Notes under the pieces: model-generated
What the model was told of the DNA's origin: nothing
Database searches by the model: none
What the model saw: the letters and a program-made list of their open reading frames with translations, nothing else
Shown here: positions 53,255 through 61,924 of the stretch, piece after piece
How positions within the stretch are numbered: position 1 is the stretch's first letter
Layout: every line of letters begins with the position of its first letter
Translations under genes and position numbers: made by a program
Source: Bog-473 sp963743785
GTDB lineage: Bacteria > Actinomycetota > Acidimicrobiia > Acidimicrobiales > RAAP-2
Assembly (NCBI GenBank): GCA_963743785.1
Contig: CAVURD010000034.1
Coordinates: 421,373-485,372 of the forward strand
Direction: 5' to 3'
DNA length: 64,000 nucleotides

Positions 53255-54253
53255 ATGAACTATCGGCACCTCGGAAAATCAGGCATGCTCGTCTCCTCGT
53301 TGTCCTACGGCAACTGGATCACCCACGGCAGCCAGATCGAGGAGGAGGCCGCACTGGCGTGTGTCAAGGCCTCGCTCAAAGCCGGGATCACCACCTTCGA
53401 CACGGCCGACGCCTATGCGATCGGTCGGGCCGAGTCGGTGTTGGGACGGGCACTCAAGGGTGTGCGGCGCGATTCCATCGAGATCTTCACCAAGGTCTAC
53501 TGGCCCACCGGGCCCAACCCCAACAACCGCGGACTGTCGCGCAAGCACATCATCGAGTCCCTGCACGCATCCCTGGAACGTCTCCAGACCGACCACGTCG
53601 ATCTGCTCCAGGCCCACCGCTACGACTACGCCACCCCGTTGGAAGAGACGCTCCGAGCCTTTGATGACCTGGTACGCCAGGGCAAAGTGCACTACATCGG
53701 CGTGTCCGAGTGGACGGCCGAGCAGATCGCCGAAGCGCTTCGCCTGGCCGACGAGATGGGCTTCGATCGAATCATCTCCAACCAGCCCCAGTACTCCCTG
53801 CTCTGGCGGGTTATCGAGGCGGAGGTCGTGCCCCTCTGCGAAGCAGAAGGGATCGGGCAGATCGTCTGGTCGCCCCTGTCCCAGGGTGTGCTGACCGGGA
53901 AGTACCAGCCCGGCGGGGCCACTCCCCCGGAAGGGTCGCGTGCCCTCGGCATCGAAGGCGGGGAAATGACCTGGTTGCTGCGTGACGAGGTGCTCAAGCC
54001 GGTACAGGCCTATGCCGAGGTGTGCCGCCAAGCCGGCTACACCCCGGCTGCGGTGGCGCTGGCCTGGGTCTTGCGGAACCAGAACGTCAGCAGTGCCATC
54101 ATCGGGGCCAGCCGTCCCGAGCAGATCGCCGAGAACGTCAAGGCCTTGGATATCCACCTCGAAGCCGACTTCGTGACCGAGATCGAGAAGATCCTGGAAC
54201 CGACCACGCTGTTCGACCCCGGCTTCACCATCAGCCCGGCGGAGCGCCCATAG
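53255..54253 (+). CDS. Aldo/keto reductase
   Basis: The 332-residue barrel protein has FDTADAYAIGRAESVLGRAL with Asp and Tyr, EIFTKVYW with the catalytic Lys and LLQAHRYDYATPLEE with His, completing the tetrad. IIGASRPEQIAENVKALDI supplies the NADPH site. The sequence is close to the voltage-gated potassium channel beta-subunit type of reductase. It reduces aldehydes or ketones. It lies alone between a release-factor gene and the Clp-N protein. Confidence 0.92.
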   Translation: MNYRHLGKSGMLVSSLSYGNWITHGSQIEEEAALACVKASLKAGITTFDTADAYAIGRAESVLGRALKGVRRDSIEIFTKVYWPTGPNPNNRGLSRKHIIESLHASLERLQTDHVDLLQAHRYDYATPLEETLRAFDDLVRQGKVHYIGVSEWTAEQIAEALRLADEMGFDRIISNQPQYSLLWRVIEAEVVPLCEAEGIGQIVWSPLSQGVLTGKYQPGGATPPEGSRALGIEGGEMTWLLRDEVLKPVQAYAEVCRQAGYTPAAVALAWVLRNQNVSSAIIGASRPEQIAENVKALDIHLEADFVTEIEKILEPTTLFDPGFTISPAERP

Positions 54254-54313
54254 CGCCTCTGCATTCCGGCACGGTCGGCCCGTCCGTTGGGCCAGTCGGG
54301 TCATCGGGCTGTC

Positions 54314-54363
54314 GTCAACTCATGATTGACAAACCAGGACTCGTCAACGTAGAGTTGACGAGT
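54314..54363 (+). promoter_or_regulatory. Promoter with two copies of GTCAAC-N5-RTTGAC, likely leaderless start
   Basis: GTCAACTCATGATTGAC at 54314-54330 and GTCAACGTAGAGTTGAC at 54343-54359 share one 17-bp palindromic plan, with centres 29 bp apart. The second is extended to a perfect 10-bp inverted repeat (54339-54348 with 54354-54363). TTGACA at 54326-54331 and TAGAGT at 54350-54355 form a -35/-10 pair with an 18-bp spacer, and the start would fall on GTG 54362. Confidence 0.65.
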
Positions 54364-55081
54364 GACTCCAGCGCCTACTTTGCAGGAACTCATCGACGGC
54401 GTTCGCGCCGATGCACCAGATGAGGATGCGCTCTCGCAACTGTCGCAAGCCTCGAAGACCGCGGTCGATCTCGAACGAACCACCGACGCACTCCTTGGAC
54501 ACTTCGTTGACCAATGCCGGCGCAGCGGTCGCTCTTGGTCTGACATAAGCGGTGCCCTCGGTGTCAGCAAGCAGGCGGCCCACAAGCGATTCTCCTTCGA
54601 CGTCCCGAGGTTCGAACGATTCACCGATCGCGCACGAGCAGTCCTTGCGCAATCTGAGGAAGAGGCCCATCGCCTCGGGCACGGATTCGTGGGTACCGAG
54701 CACATCCTTCTCGGGCTCTTCGACGCTTCGGAGGGTCTGGCAGCGCAAGCTCTCGGCGAGGCCGGCATCACCAGATCAGCCATCGAGACCCGAATACTGG
54801 CGCTGATCAAGCGGGGATCTGCCCCCCAAGAAGGCAAGCTTCCCTTTACCCCGAGAGCGAAAGCGGCGGTCCAGAACGCCTTGTCGGAGGCGCTCCAATT
54901 GGGCCACAACTACATCGGAACCGAGCATTTGCTCCTCGGTCTGTTCGTCGATGGCGAAGCGATTGCTGCCAGAGTCCTGGTCGAGGTGGGCGCCAGCTAC
55001 GACATCTTCAAAGCCCGGATCACCGAAGACTCTGACCCGGCCAAGGCCAAGGCGAGGCGGGACACGCCGCCGCGGACCTGA
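54362..55081 (+). CDS. HTH-containing Clp N-domain protein
   Basis: The 239-residue protein has an N-terminal DNA-binding-like segment: CRRSGRSWSDISGALGVSKQ then AAHKRF, a helix-turn-helix. Two Clp N-domain repeats follow: HRLGHGFVGTEHILLGLFDA and QLGHNYIGTEHLLLGLFVDG, each with the GTEH.LLG motif. Clp N-domains bind substrates for the ClpC chaperone, but no ATPase is fused. Paired palindromes over the promoter, and a start codon at the end of one, suggest it binds there itself. I infer a role as regulator or adaptor in protein quality control. Confidence 0.8.
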   Translation: MTPAPTLQELIDGVRADAPDEDALSQLSQASKTAVDLERTTDALLGHFVDQCRRSGRSWSDISGALGVSKQAAHKRFSFDVPRFERFTDRARAVLAQSEEEAHRLGHGFVGTEHILLGLFDASEGLAAQALGEAGITRSAIETRILALIKRGSAPQEGKLPFTPRAKAAVQNALSEALQLGHNYIGTEHLLLGLFVDGEAIAARVLVEVGASYDIFKARITEDSDPAKAKARRDTPPRT

Positions 55082-55546
55082 TCAGCGGGGATCAAAGCGA
55101 GAACTAAAGGTGTGCAGCGCCAGCGTCGAGTGGGCGCGGTGCTCCTCGAACACTCGCATGTACCCGGTGTGGGCGATGCGCCACCCGTCGTCCGTCTTGG
55201 TGTAGCGGTCGCTGTAGAACGCGGTTCCGGCGATCTCGATGTCGGCAAAGGGGACGATGACCCGGTCCTGGAGGTACCAGGTACCGGTGGCGGCGACGTC
55301 CGAGGTGAACGCGATCTCGGGGTGATGCCCGTGGTGCTCGGTCACGATGCCCTGGCTCCCCAGTGCCTCGGTCAGCCAGGCCACGATGGCCGCTCGCCCG
55401 TCGAGCCTCGTCTTGCCATCCTCGTAGGCCGCCGTCGCATCGATCGTCAAGAGCTCCCCCAACTGATCGAATTGCTTGAGGTCCAGGGTCCGGAAGTACG
55501 CGTACTTCAGCCGACGGATGGCCTCCAGTTCGCTTGCCGTCTCCAC
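55082..55546 (-). CDS. SnoaL-like (NTF2-fold) protein
   Basis: The 154-residue protein has the SnoaL_4-type order: ELEAIRRLKYAYFRTLDLKQ, FDQLGELLTIDATAAYEDGK, then TGTWYLQDRVIVPFADIEIA and YSDRYTKTDDGWRIAHTGYM. NTF2-fold cone proteins of this type are isomerases, dehydratases or hydroxylases. It overlaps nothing but ends right after the convergent Clp-N gene. Substrate unknown. Confidence 0.85.
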   Translation of the reverse strand: METASELEAIRRLKYAYFRTLDLKQFDQLGELLTIDATAAYEDGKTRLDGRAAIVAWLTEALGSQGIVTEHHGHHPEIAFTSDVAATGTWYLQDRVIVPFADIEIAGTAFYSDRYTKTDDGWRIAHTGYMRVFEEHRAHSTLALHTFSSRFDPR

Positions 55547-55642
55547 GCCGGTCTCCTTCGCTCCAATGGCCGGGCCGGCCCGGCCTCAGGGTACCTGGCT
55601 TCGGACTTTGCAGTTTGGGGTATGTGACGTCAGCATGCAGGG

Positions 55643-56056
55643 GTGCCAGATCGCCAGCGGGTGGCCGCCTACGGGGTGTGCGTCGACGACGAGGACCGCC
55701 TCCTGCTGGCGCGGGCGGCGCCGTCCTTGAGCCTGCGTGGTCGCTGGTTCCTCCCGGGTGGCGGAATCCAGCACGGCGAGAATCCGACCCAGGCGCTCCA
55801 CCGTGAAATCAAAGAGGAGACCGGGCTCCGGGTCGTGCTGGGCCCCCTCTTGACGGTTCTCTCCGACGTGCGCAAGCTGCCCGAAGGCACCAGCCTGCAC
55901 ACCCTGCGATTGATCTACCGGGTGGCCAAGTGGACGGGGAGGCTGCGGGCCGAAGAAAACGGGACCACCGATGACGTCCGGTGGTTCACCCGAGGTGAGC
56001 TGGCGCACCTCCCGGTGGCTCGATACGTCGAAGAAGTCATCAAGGAGTTCGTGTGA
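55643..56056 (+). CDS. Nudix hydrolase
   Basis: The 137-residue protein has the Nudix box GGGIQHGENPTQALHREIKE then ETGLRV, matching G-x5-E-x7-R-E-U-x-E-E-x-G-U. It hydrolyses a nucleoside diphosphate linked to another group. The GTG start at 55643 suits the first strand. Its stop overlaps the next start (GTGA). Confidence 0.9.
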   Translation: MPDRQRVAAYGVCVDDEDRLLLARAAPSLSLRGRWFLPGGGIQHGENPTQALHREIKEETGLRVVLGPLLTVLSDVRKLPEGTSLHTLRLIYRVAKWTGRLRAEENGTTDDVRWFTRGELAHLPVARYVEEVIKEFV

Positions 56057-57376
56057 TCAATCACGAGGTTGACGGGCGGCACCATGTGGTGATCATCGGC
56101 TCCGGTTTCGGTGGCTTGTTCGCCGCCAAGGCCCTTCGGCGGGTACCGGTGCGGGTCACCCTGATTGACCGCACCAATCACCATCTCTTCCAACCACTCC
56201 TCTATCAGGTGGCGACCGGGATCCTTTCGGAAGGTCAGATCGCCCCGGCCACGCGCGACATCTTCCGCAACTACCACTCCATGCGCATTGTTCTGGGCGA
56301 GGTGGAGCACATCGATCCGGTCGCCCGCCAGCTTGCCGTCACCGAGCTCGACCGCCCGGTCACCATCAGCTACGACAGTCTCATTGTGGCCGGAGGGGCG
56401 GTGACCTCGTACTTCGGTCACGACGACTTCAGGCGCTGGGCGTCGGGCATGAAGTCGCTGGACGACGCCCTGTACCTCCGCGGCCAGATCTTCGGCGCCT
56501 TCGAAGAAGCAGAGGCTGAAACCGATGAGAAGAGGCGCCGAGCCCTGATGACCTTCGTCGTGGCCGGCGGGGGCCCCACCGGGGTTGAGATGGCGGGGCA
56601 GCTCAAGGAGCTCTCGAGTCGGGCCCTTCGGCGCAACTACCGGCGCATCGACCCTTCGCAGACCCGCGTCGTCCTGGTCGAGGGCGGCGACGCGCTCGGT
56701 GGCCACCATGGGCGAGCGGCTTTCCCGCATCACCCGGCGGGACCTGACCAGATTGGGCATCGAGGTGCACCTCGGGGCGATGGTCACCGGGATGAACGCC
56801 GAGTGCGTGATCATCACCCAGTCCGACGGGTCGATCGAAGAGATCCCGGCTGCGACCAAGATCTGGGCGGCCGGGACAGGCGGTTCACCCCTGGGCGCGC
56901 GGCTCGCCGAAAGTGCCGGCATCCCCGTTGACCGCGGTGGCCGCGTCCGGGTGAACCCCGACTGTTCCGTACCGGGGTACCCCGAGGTGTTCGTGGTGGG
57001 CGACCTGATGGCCCTGGACGACCTACCGGCCGTGGCCGAAGTGGCCATGCAGTCCGGGGCGCACGCGGCCCACACCATTGGGCGGCGGCTCAAGGGCTAC
57101 GACGTCATCAGGCCGTTCCACTACCGCGATCTCGGCACGCTGGCTGCCATCTCCCGCTTTCGGGCCGTGGCCAAGATCGGGCCGTTCCGGATCGGGGGCT
57201 TCCTCGGCTGGCTCCTGTGGTTGGTGGTCCACGTCACCTTCCTCACCGGCTTCAAGAACCGGTTCGGCGCCCTGGCGCGCTGGGCCATCAGCTTCGTGGG
57301 GCGAGGTCGCTACGAACGGGCCCTCACCGGTCGCTGGACGGTGCACCAGCGGCAACCCTCCGAAGAATCTGCCTAG
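56053..57376 (+). CDS. Type II NADH dehydrogenase (frameshifted)
   Basis: The first part has the FAD motif HHVVIIGSGFGGLFAAKALR, NHHLFQPLLYQVATGILSEG and the NADH motif FVVAGGGPTGVEMAGQLKEL. Near 56690-56712 the frame changes by one extra base. The other frame continues with MGERLSRITRRDLTRLGIEV, VNPDCSVPGYPEVFVVGDLM and a membrane-anchoring C-terminal GGFLGWLLWLVVHVTFLTGF. Joined, the protein is about 440 residues, a normal NDH-2 size. It feeds electrons from NADH to quinone without proton pumping. It lies in an operon with Nudix, acyl-CoA dehydrogenase and enoyl reductase. Confidence 0.9.
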
Positions 57377-57423
57377 GCTCGGCCGCACCCCGTTCCGAGG
57401 ACCCAGACTGCGAAGGACACATC

Positions 57424-58671
57424 ATGCCGATCACCGTCACGCCAACCGCCGGCCTGAGCGAGCACATCAATGACATCCGTATGCGCACGGCGCGGATCGT
57501 CAACGAGGAGATCGTGCCCAACGAGGCGGCGCTGTGGGCAGGGCGACGCAACAAGGCCAGTGACGAAGAGCGGGCCCAGGGCAAGGTTCTGCGGGAAAAG
57601 GTGCAGGAGCGAGTCAAGGCCGAGGGTCTGTGGGCTCCCCACCTCCCTCCCGAGTACGGCGGCATGGGCCTCGATTTCCTGGCCCACGCCTATATGAACG
57701 AGATACTGGCTTACGCCATCGGGGCGGCCTCCCTCTTCGGTGTGGTGGCGCCCAATTCGGGCAACCAGACGGTCCTGGCCAAGTACGGGACGAAGGATCA
57801 GAAGGAGAAGTGGCTCCTTCCTTTGGTCGAGGGGACGATGCAGTCGGGGTTCTCCATGACCGAGCCGGACAATGCCGGGTCGGACCCGCGTTCGATCAAG
57901 ACGAGTGCCGTCCAAGTCGGCGACGAGTGGGTGATCAACGGGCACAAGTGGTTCACGTCGAACGGGTTGGCCGCCGACTTCTTCATCGTGATGTGCCGGG
58001 CCGGCGAACCCGACGACGGGCGACCGGGCCGCATGGTGCAGATCATCGTCCCGACATCGACCCCCGGCGTCACCATTGTGCGCGGCATCGGCATTTGGGG
58101 CAGTGCCTCGTCGGACCACTGCGAAGTCCTCTATGAGGATGTCCACGTGCCGGTGGAGAACGCGCTGGGTCAGGTGGGCGACGGGCACCGGGCCGCCCAG
58201 GACCGCCTCGGGGCCGGGCGCATCTTCCACTGCATGAACTCGATCGGGCAGATGTGGCGGGCGTTCGACCTCATGGTCGAGCGGCTCCTGACCCGCCAGG
58301 TCCACGGCGGCCTCTTGAAGGACAAGCAGTTCATGCAGGGATTCGTCGCCGACAGCTATACCGACATACAGACCGCCCGCCTTCTCACCATCCACGCCGC
58401 CGAAAAGGTCGACCAGGGTGACCCGCAAGCCCGGACGGACATCTCATCGATCAAGGTCTTCGTACCGGCGGCTTTCTCGCGGGTGGTCGACCGGGCCATT
58501 CAGGTGTGGGGTGCGGCCGGCGTCTCCAACGACCTCCCGTTGGCCGCCATGTACCTGGGGGCCCGAACCCTGCGCCTGGCCGATGGGCCCGATGAGGTGC
58601 ACCGCATCCTCATCGCCAAGAACGTGCTGCACCACTACGAGAAGGGCGGAAGTTGGGACTTCGCCGGTTGA
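57424..58671 (+). CDS. Acyl-CoA dehydrogenase (ACAD10/11-like)
   Basis: The 415-residue protein has GFSMTEPDNAGSDPRSIKTS, NGHKWFTSNGLAADFFIVMC and the C-terminal QVWGAAGVSNDLPLAAMYLG followed by ARTLRLADGPDEVHRILIAK. This is the family of ACAD10/11, which act on long or hydroxylated acyl-CoAs. FAD contacts are visible in the middle domain. The start ATG 57424 lies 47 bp after the NDH-2 stop, consistent with the operon. Confidence 0.93.
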   Translation: MPITVTPTAGLSEHINDIRMRTARIVNEEIVPNEAALWAGRRNKASDEERAQGKVLREKVQERVKAEGLWAPHLPPEYGGMGLDFLAHAYMNEILAYAIGAASLFGVVAPNSGNQTVLAKYGTKDQKEKWLLPLVEGTMQSGFSMTEPDNAGSDPRSIKTSAVQVGDEWVINGHKWFTSNGLAADFFIVMCRAGEPDDGRPGRMVQIIVPTSTPGVTIVRGIGIWGSASSDHCEVLYEDVHVPVENALGQVGDGHRAAQDRLGAGRIFHCMNSIGQMWRAFDLMVERLLTRQVHGGLLKDKQFMQGFVADSYTDIQTARLLTIHAAEKVDQGDPQARTDISSIKVFVPAAFSRVVDRAIQVWGAAGVSNDLPLAAMYLGARTLRLADGPDEVHRILIAKNVLHHYEKGGSWDFAG

Positions 58672-58705
58672 GCGGACGCCGGTGAGATGGCGTCGCGGTC
58701 CCGGG

Positions 58706-59527
58706 GTGTCGGTCTTCGCCGATCATGTCTTTGCCGGCAAGGTGGCCGTCATCACCGGCGGCGGGACCGGGCTCGGGCGTGAGGTGGCGCTCTCGTTTGC
58801 CGCGCTCGGGGCCAGCGTGGTCATCGCCGGCCGTACCCAGTCGAACCTCGACGACGTCGTCGCCACCGTCACGGCGGACGGCGGTAGCTGTCTCGCCGTG
58901 CCCACCAACATCAGAGAGGCCGATCAGGTCGAAGGCCTGCGCGACATCACCTACGCCACCTACGGACAGGTCGACTTCTTGATCAACAACGCCGGGGGGC
59001 AATTCCCCTCGCTGCCCAGCGACGTCTCCGACAACGGGTGGCGCGCCGTGGTCGACCTCAACCTCAATGGCACCTGGAACATGACGAACCGGTTCATGCA
59101 GCCCATGGCCGAGGCTGGATTCGGTTCCATCGTCAACGTGGTGCACACCTTTTCCTTCGATCGGGGGGCACCGATGTTCGTCCACTCCGGGGCCGCCCGA
59201 GCCGGGGTGGTCAGCATGGTCAAGACGTTGGCCCCCTACCTGATGCGCCGCGGCGTGACCATCAACGCCTTCGCCCCCGGCGCCTTCGCCACGCCGGGCA
59301 TGATCGCCGCCGAGCTGGAGACGGTCGGCCATTCCGAAGAGAGCTTCTCCGAGGAACTGGTCACGGTGGGCTCCTCCGTGCGCCTGGGCACGGTCGACGA
59401 GATGGCCGCCATCGTTCTGTTCCTCTGCTGCCCGGCCGCCCGTTACGTCAGTGGCTCCACGCTCATCGCCGACGGCACCTCCATGCAGAGCAACTGGGTC
59501 AACTTCTTTCCGGACGGGGAGATGTAA
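58706..59527 (+). CDS. PECR-like trans-2-enoyl-CoA reductase (SDR)
   Basis: The 273-residue SDR has TGGGTGLGREVALSFAALGA and NNAGGQFPSLPSDVSDNGWR. The usual YxxxK is replaced by HSGAARAG in MFVHSGAARAGVVSMVKTLA. This pattern, plus NNAGGQF, is the signature of peroxisomal trans-2-enoyl-CoA reductase and dienoyl-CoA reductase, whose catalytic residues differ from classical SDRs. It should reduce an enoyl-CoA with NADPH. GTG 58706 is chosen; GTG 58682 is possible. It directly follows the acyl-CoA dehydrogenase. Confidence 0.88.
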   Translation: MSVFADHVFAGKVAVITGGGTGLGREVALSFAALGASVVIAGRTQSNLDDVVATVTADGGSCLAVPTNIREADQVEGLRDITYATYGQVDFLINNAGGQFPSLPSDVSDNGWRAVVDLNLNGTWNMTNRFMQPMAEAGFGSIVNVVHTFSFDRGAPMFVHSGAARAGVVSMVKTLAPYLMRRGVTINAFAPGAFATPGMIAAELETVGHSEESFSEELVTVGSSVRLGTVDEMAAIVLFLCCPAARYVSGSTLIADGTSMQSNWVNFFPDGEM

Positions 59528-59610
59528 CAGGAGAAGTCACCGCATGTAGGGTCTTGCCGGCAACGACAGGACCCGGGGCACGAACGAACCGGGATCGTCG
59601 TGCCAGGGGG

Positions 59611-61104
59611 ATGGGGATCAGCATGAATCGGCACACGACACGAACCATGACGGCAGTGACGGGGTTGATCGCCGCCGTCGTCCTGGGCGCCGCCGGCGGG
59701 GGCACCTTCGGACCGTCGGTGGCGGAAGCCGCGGCACCGGCTTCGACCTACCAGGCCACCGCCACCTTCACCGGCCCGATCACCACCGGCCACGTCATTG
59801 AACCGCTCAGTGCGAATCCCTTGAATTTGGCCGCCAATGGCTATGTCCAACAGGAGTTCTTCGCCGCCGGCGTCGCCACCGCCTACACGGCGAAATCCGA
59901 GCCGAGCAATGGGAGGTGGACCATCGCGCCCGCGACCAAAGCTTCCTACCGGACCCGAATTTTGGTCCGCCGGCCAAAGAATCCGGCCCGTTTCAACGGC
60001 AACGTGGTGGTCGAGTGGATGAACGTCTCGGCCGGCGAGTCGGCGCCGGATTGGGACTACCTCAATCCGGAATTGATGCGGGCGGGCTATGCCTACGTGG
60101 CGGTGTCGGTCCAGCATCTCGGCGTCGACGGCGGCACGCCCATCCTCGGGGCTCCGGGCGGCAGCGCCAACACCGCCAGCGGTGGCCTCGTCGGGGCAGA
60201 ACCGGCACGCTACGGAACCCTCCACCAACCCGGCGACCAGTACGCCCTGGACATGTTCGCCCAGATCGGACAAGCCCTGCACAACCCCGAGGACGCCGTC
60301 TTGGGCACCCTCCGTCCCAAGCACGTGTTGGCGCTGGGTGAATCGCAGTCGGCCTTCTACCTGACGACGTTCGCCGACGCCCTGCAGCCGCTGACGCACA
60401 CCTTCGACGGCATCTTCATCCACAGTCGGGGCGGCACCGGTGCCTCGTTGAGCGGATCCTCCATCACCGGGAAGCAGCAGGGCCCGAGCAACCTGCGGAT
60501 CCGCACCGACCTCGGCGTGCCGGTGTTCATGTTCGAAACCCAGACCGACCTCATCGAGCTCGGCTACGCCGCCGCCCGCCAGCCCAACACCTCGCGTATC
60601 CGCACCTGGCAGGTGGCCGGGACGTCCCATGCCGACGCCTTCGAGGTCGGCAACGATGCCAGCATCCTCGGTTGCACCACGCCGGTCAATGATGGTCCCC
60701 AGCACACGGTGGTGCAGGCGGCCTTCGCCGCCTTCACGAAGTGGGTGGATGACGGGACACCACCGCCCAGCCCCGCCCCCTTCGATCTGAGCAGCACCAA
60801 CCCGCCGACCCTGGCCTTGGACAGCCACGGCAACGTCATCGGTGGGGTGCGGACACCGGCCGTCGATGTCCCGGTGTCGACGCTCAGCGGCGCGGCACCG
60901 GCCGGGGCCAATGCGCTCTGCTCGCTGTTCGGGTCCGCCGTTCCCTTCAGTCCGAGCACACTGACCAGCCTGTACCAGACCAAAAACAACTACCTGGCCG
61001 CCTACTCGGCCAGCTTGGACAAGGCCATCAAGGGGGGCTACATCCTCGGTGCGGACCGGTCCACGCTTGTGGCCCAGGCCCAGCAGGTACAGATCCCCTC
61101 GTAA
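59611..61104 (+). CDS. Secreted alpha/beta-hydrolase domain protein
   Basis: The 497-residue protein starts at ATG 59611 (59623 possible). A signal peptide (about 1-38, TAVTGLIAAVVLGAAGGGTF) is followed by NVVVEWMNVSAGESAPDWDY and HVLALGESQSAFYLTTFADA, with Ser in GESQS as the probable nucleophile. VAGTSHADAF supplies a candidate catalytic His. It matches the alpha/beta hydrolase domain family of secreted actinobacterial enzymes, with unknown substrate. Confidence 0.85.
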   Translation: MGISMNRHTTRTMTAVTGLIAAVVLGAAGGGTFGPSVAEAAAPASTYQATATFTGPITTGHVIEPLSANPLNLAANGYVQQEFFAAGVATAYTAKSEPSNGRWTIAPATKASYRTRILVRRPKNPARFNGNVVVEWMNVSAGESAPDWDYLNPELMRAGYAYVAVSVQHLGVDGGTPILGAPGGSANTASGGLVGAEPARYGTLHQPGDQYALDMFAQIGQALHNPEDAVLGTLRPKHVLALGESQSAFYLTTFADALQPLTHTFDGIFIHSRGGTGASLSGSSITGKQQGPSNLRIRTDLGVPVFMFETQTDLIELGYAAARQPNTSRIRTWQVAGTSHADAFEVGNDASILGCTTPVNDGPQHTVVQAAFAAFTKWVDDGTPPPSPAPFDLSSTNPPTLALDSHGNVIGGVRTPAVDVPVSTLSGAAPAGANALCSLFGSAVPFSPSTLTSLYQTKNNYLAAYSASLDKAIKGGYILGADRSTLVAQAQQVQIPS

Positions 61105-61113
61105 CGGATGCGA

Positions 61114-61869
61114 TCAGCCGGCGGGTACCGCGGCGATGAAGTCAACGATGGACGAGGCGAACGCCGGGTCGCTCACCGCGCTCAAGTGGTTCCCGTGGAG
61201 CAGCTTGTAGGTGGCGCCGGGAATCTTCCGAGCCAGGACATCGGGCGGGCCGACAAGTACATCGGCGTCACCGGTAAGGACCAGGGTCGGCACGGCGATG
61301 TCCCCGAGCGCCGCCGGCGCCCCGGCCGGCGCCCGCTGGATGGCGGCCAGGGCCAGGCGGTCGGCCCCCGTGCGCTCGGCAAATTGCCGAAACGCCCTGG
61401 CTCCGGGATTGGCGCCGGCGCCGCCGTCGTCCGCCTCCATGGCGCGGGCGATGGCTCCACGGTTCGCCCGGCGCCGGACCTGGCCCATGCGTCCACCGAC
61501 GCCCCCGAGGATGAGGGAGCGGGCCCTGGGCTCGAGCGGGACGAGGCGGGCCGATACCAGGGACCCCATGGAATAGCCGACCACGTCGACCTGGGTCAGC
61601 TCGAGCTGATCCATCAGCGCCTGGATGTCGCGCCCCATGGCGTCGCCGGCGTAGGCCTCGGGGTCGTGCGGCTTGGCTGAGCGACCATGGCCGCGGGCAT
61701 CCGGCGCCAGCACACGCCGGCCCGAGGCAACCAGCGCGTCGACCACGCCCGGGACCACCCAGTTGATCCGGTGATCGGCGGCGAAGCCGTGGGAGAGGAC
61801 GACCGCCGGACCTCGGCCGGCATCGAGGTAGGCGATCTCGAGGCCGTCGAATGAGCGAAACGTCTCCAT
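61114..61869 (-). CDS. Alpha/beta hydrolase
   Basis: The 251-residue hydrolase from ATG 61869 has VVLSHGFAADHRINWVVPGV, DARGHGRSAKPHDPEAYAGD and VDVVGYSMGSLVSARLVPLE with Ser in GYSMG as nucleophile. TLVLTGDADVLVGPPDVLAR and LHGNHLSAV provide Asp and His. The catalytic triad is complete. The substrate is unknown. Confidence 0.9.
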   Translation of the reverse strand: METFRSFDGLEIAYLDAGRGPAVVLSHGFAADHRINWVVPGVVDALVASGRRVLAPDARGHGRSAKPHDPEAYAGDAMGRDIQALMDQLELTQVDVVGYSMGSLVSARLVPLEPRARSLILGGVGGRMGQVRRRANRGAIARAMEADDGGAGANPGARAFRQFAERTGADRLALAAIQRAPAGAPAALGDIAVPTLVLTGDADVLVGPPDVLARKIPGATYKLLHGNHLSAVSDPAFASSIVDFIAAVPAG

Positions 61870-61924
61870 GGCTGCTCCTGTGCTCGCTGCGGACACTACC
61901 CCGAAGCCGTCTCGTCGCCCGTGT

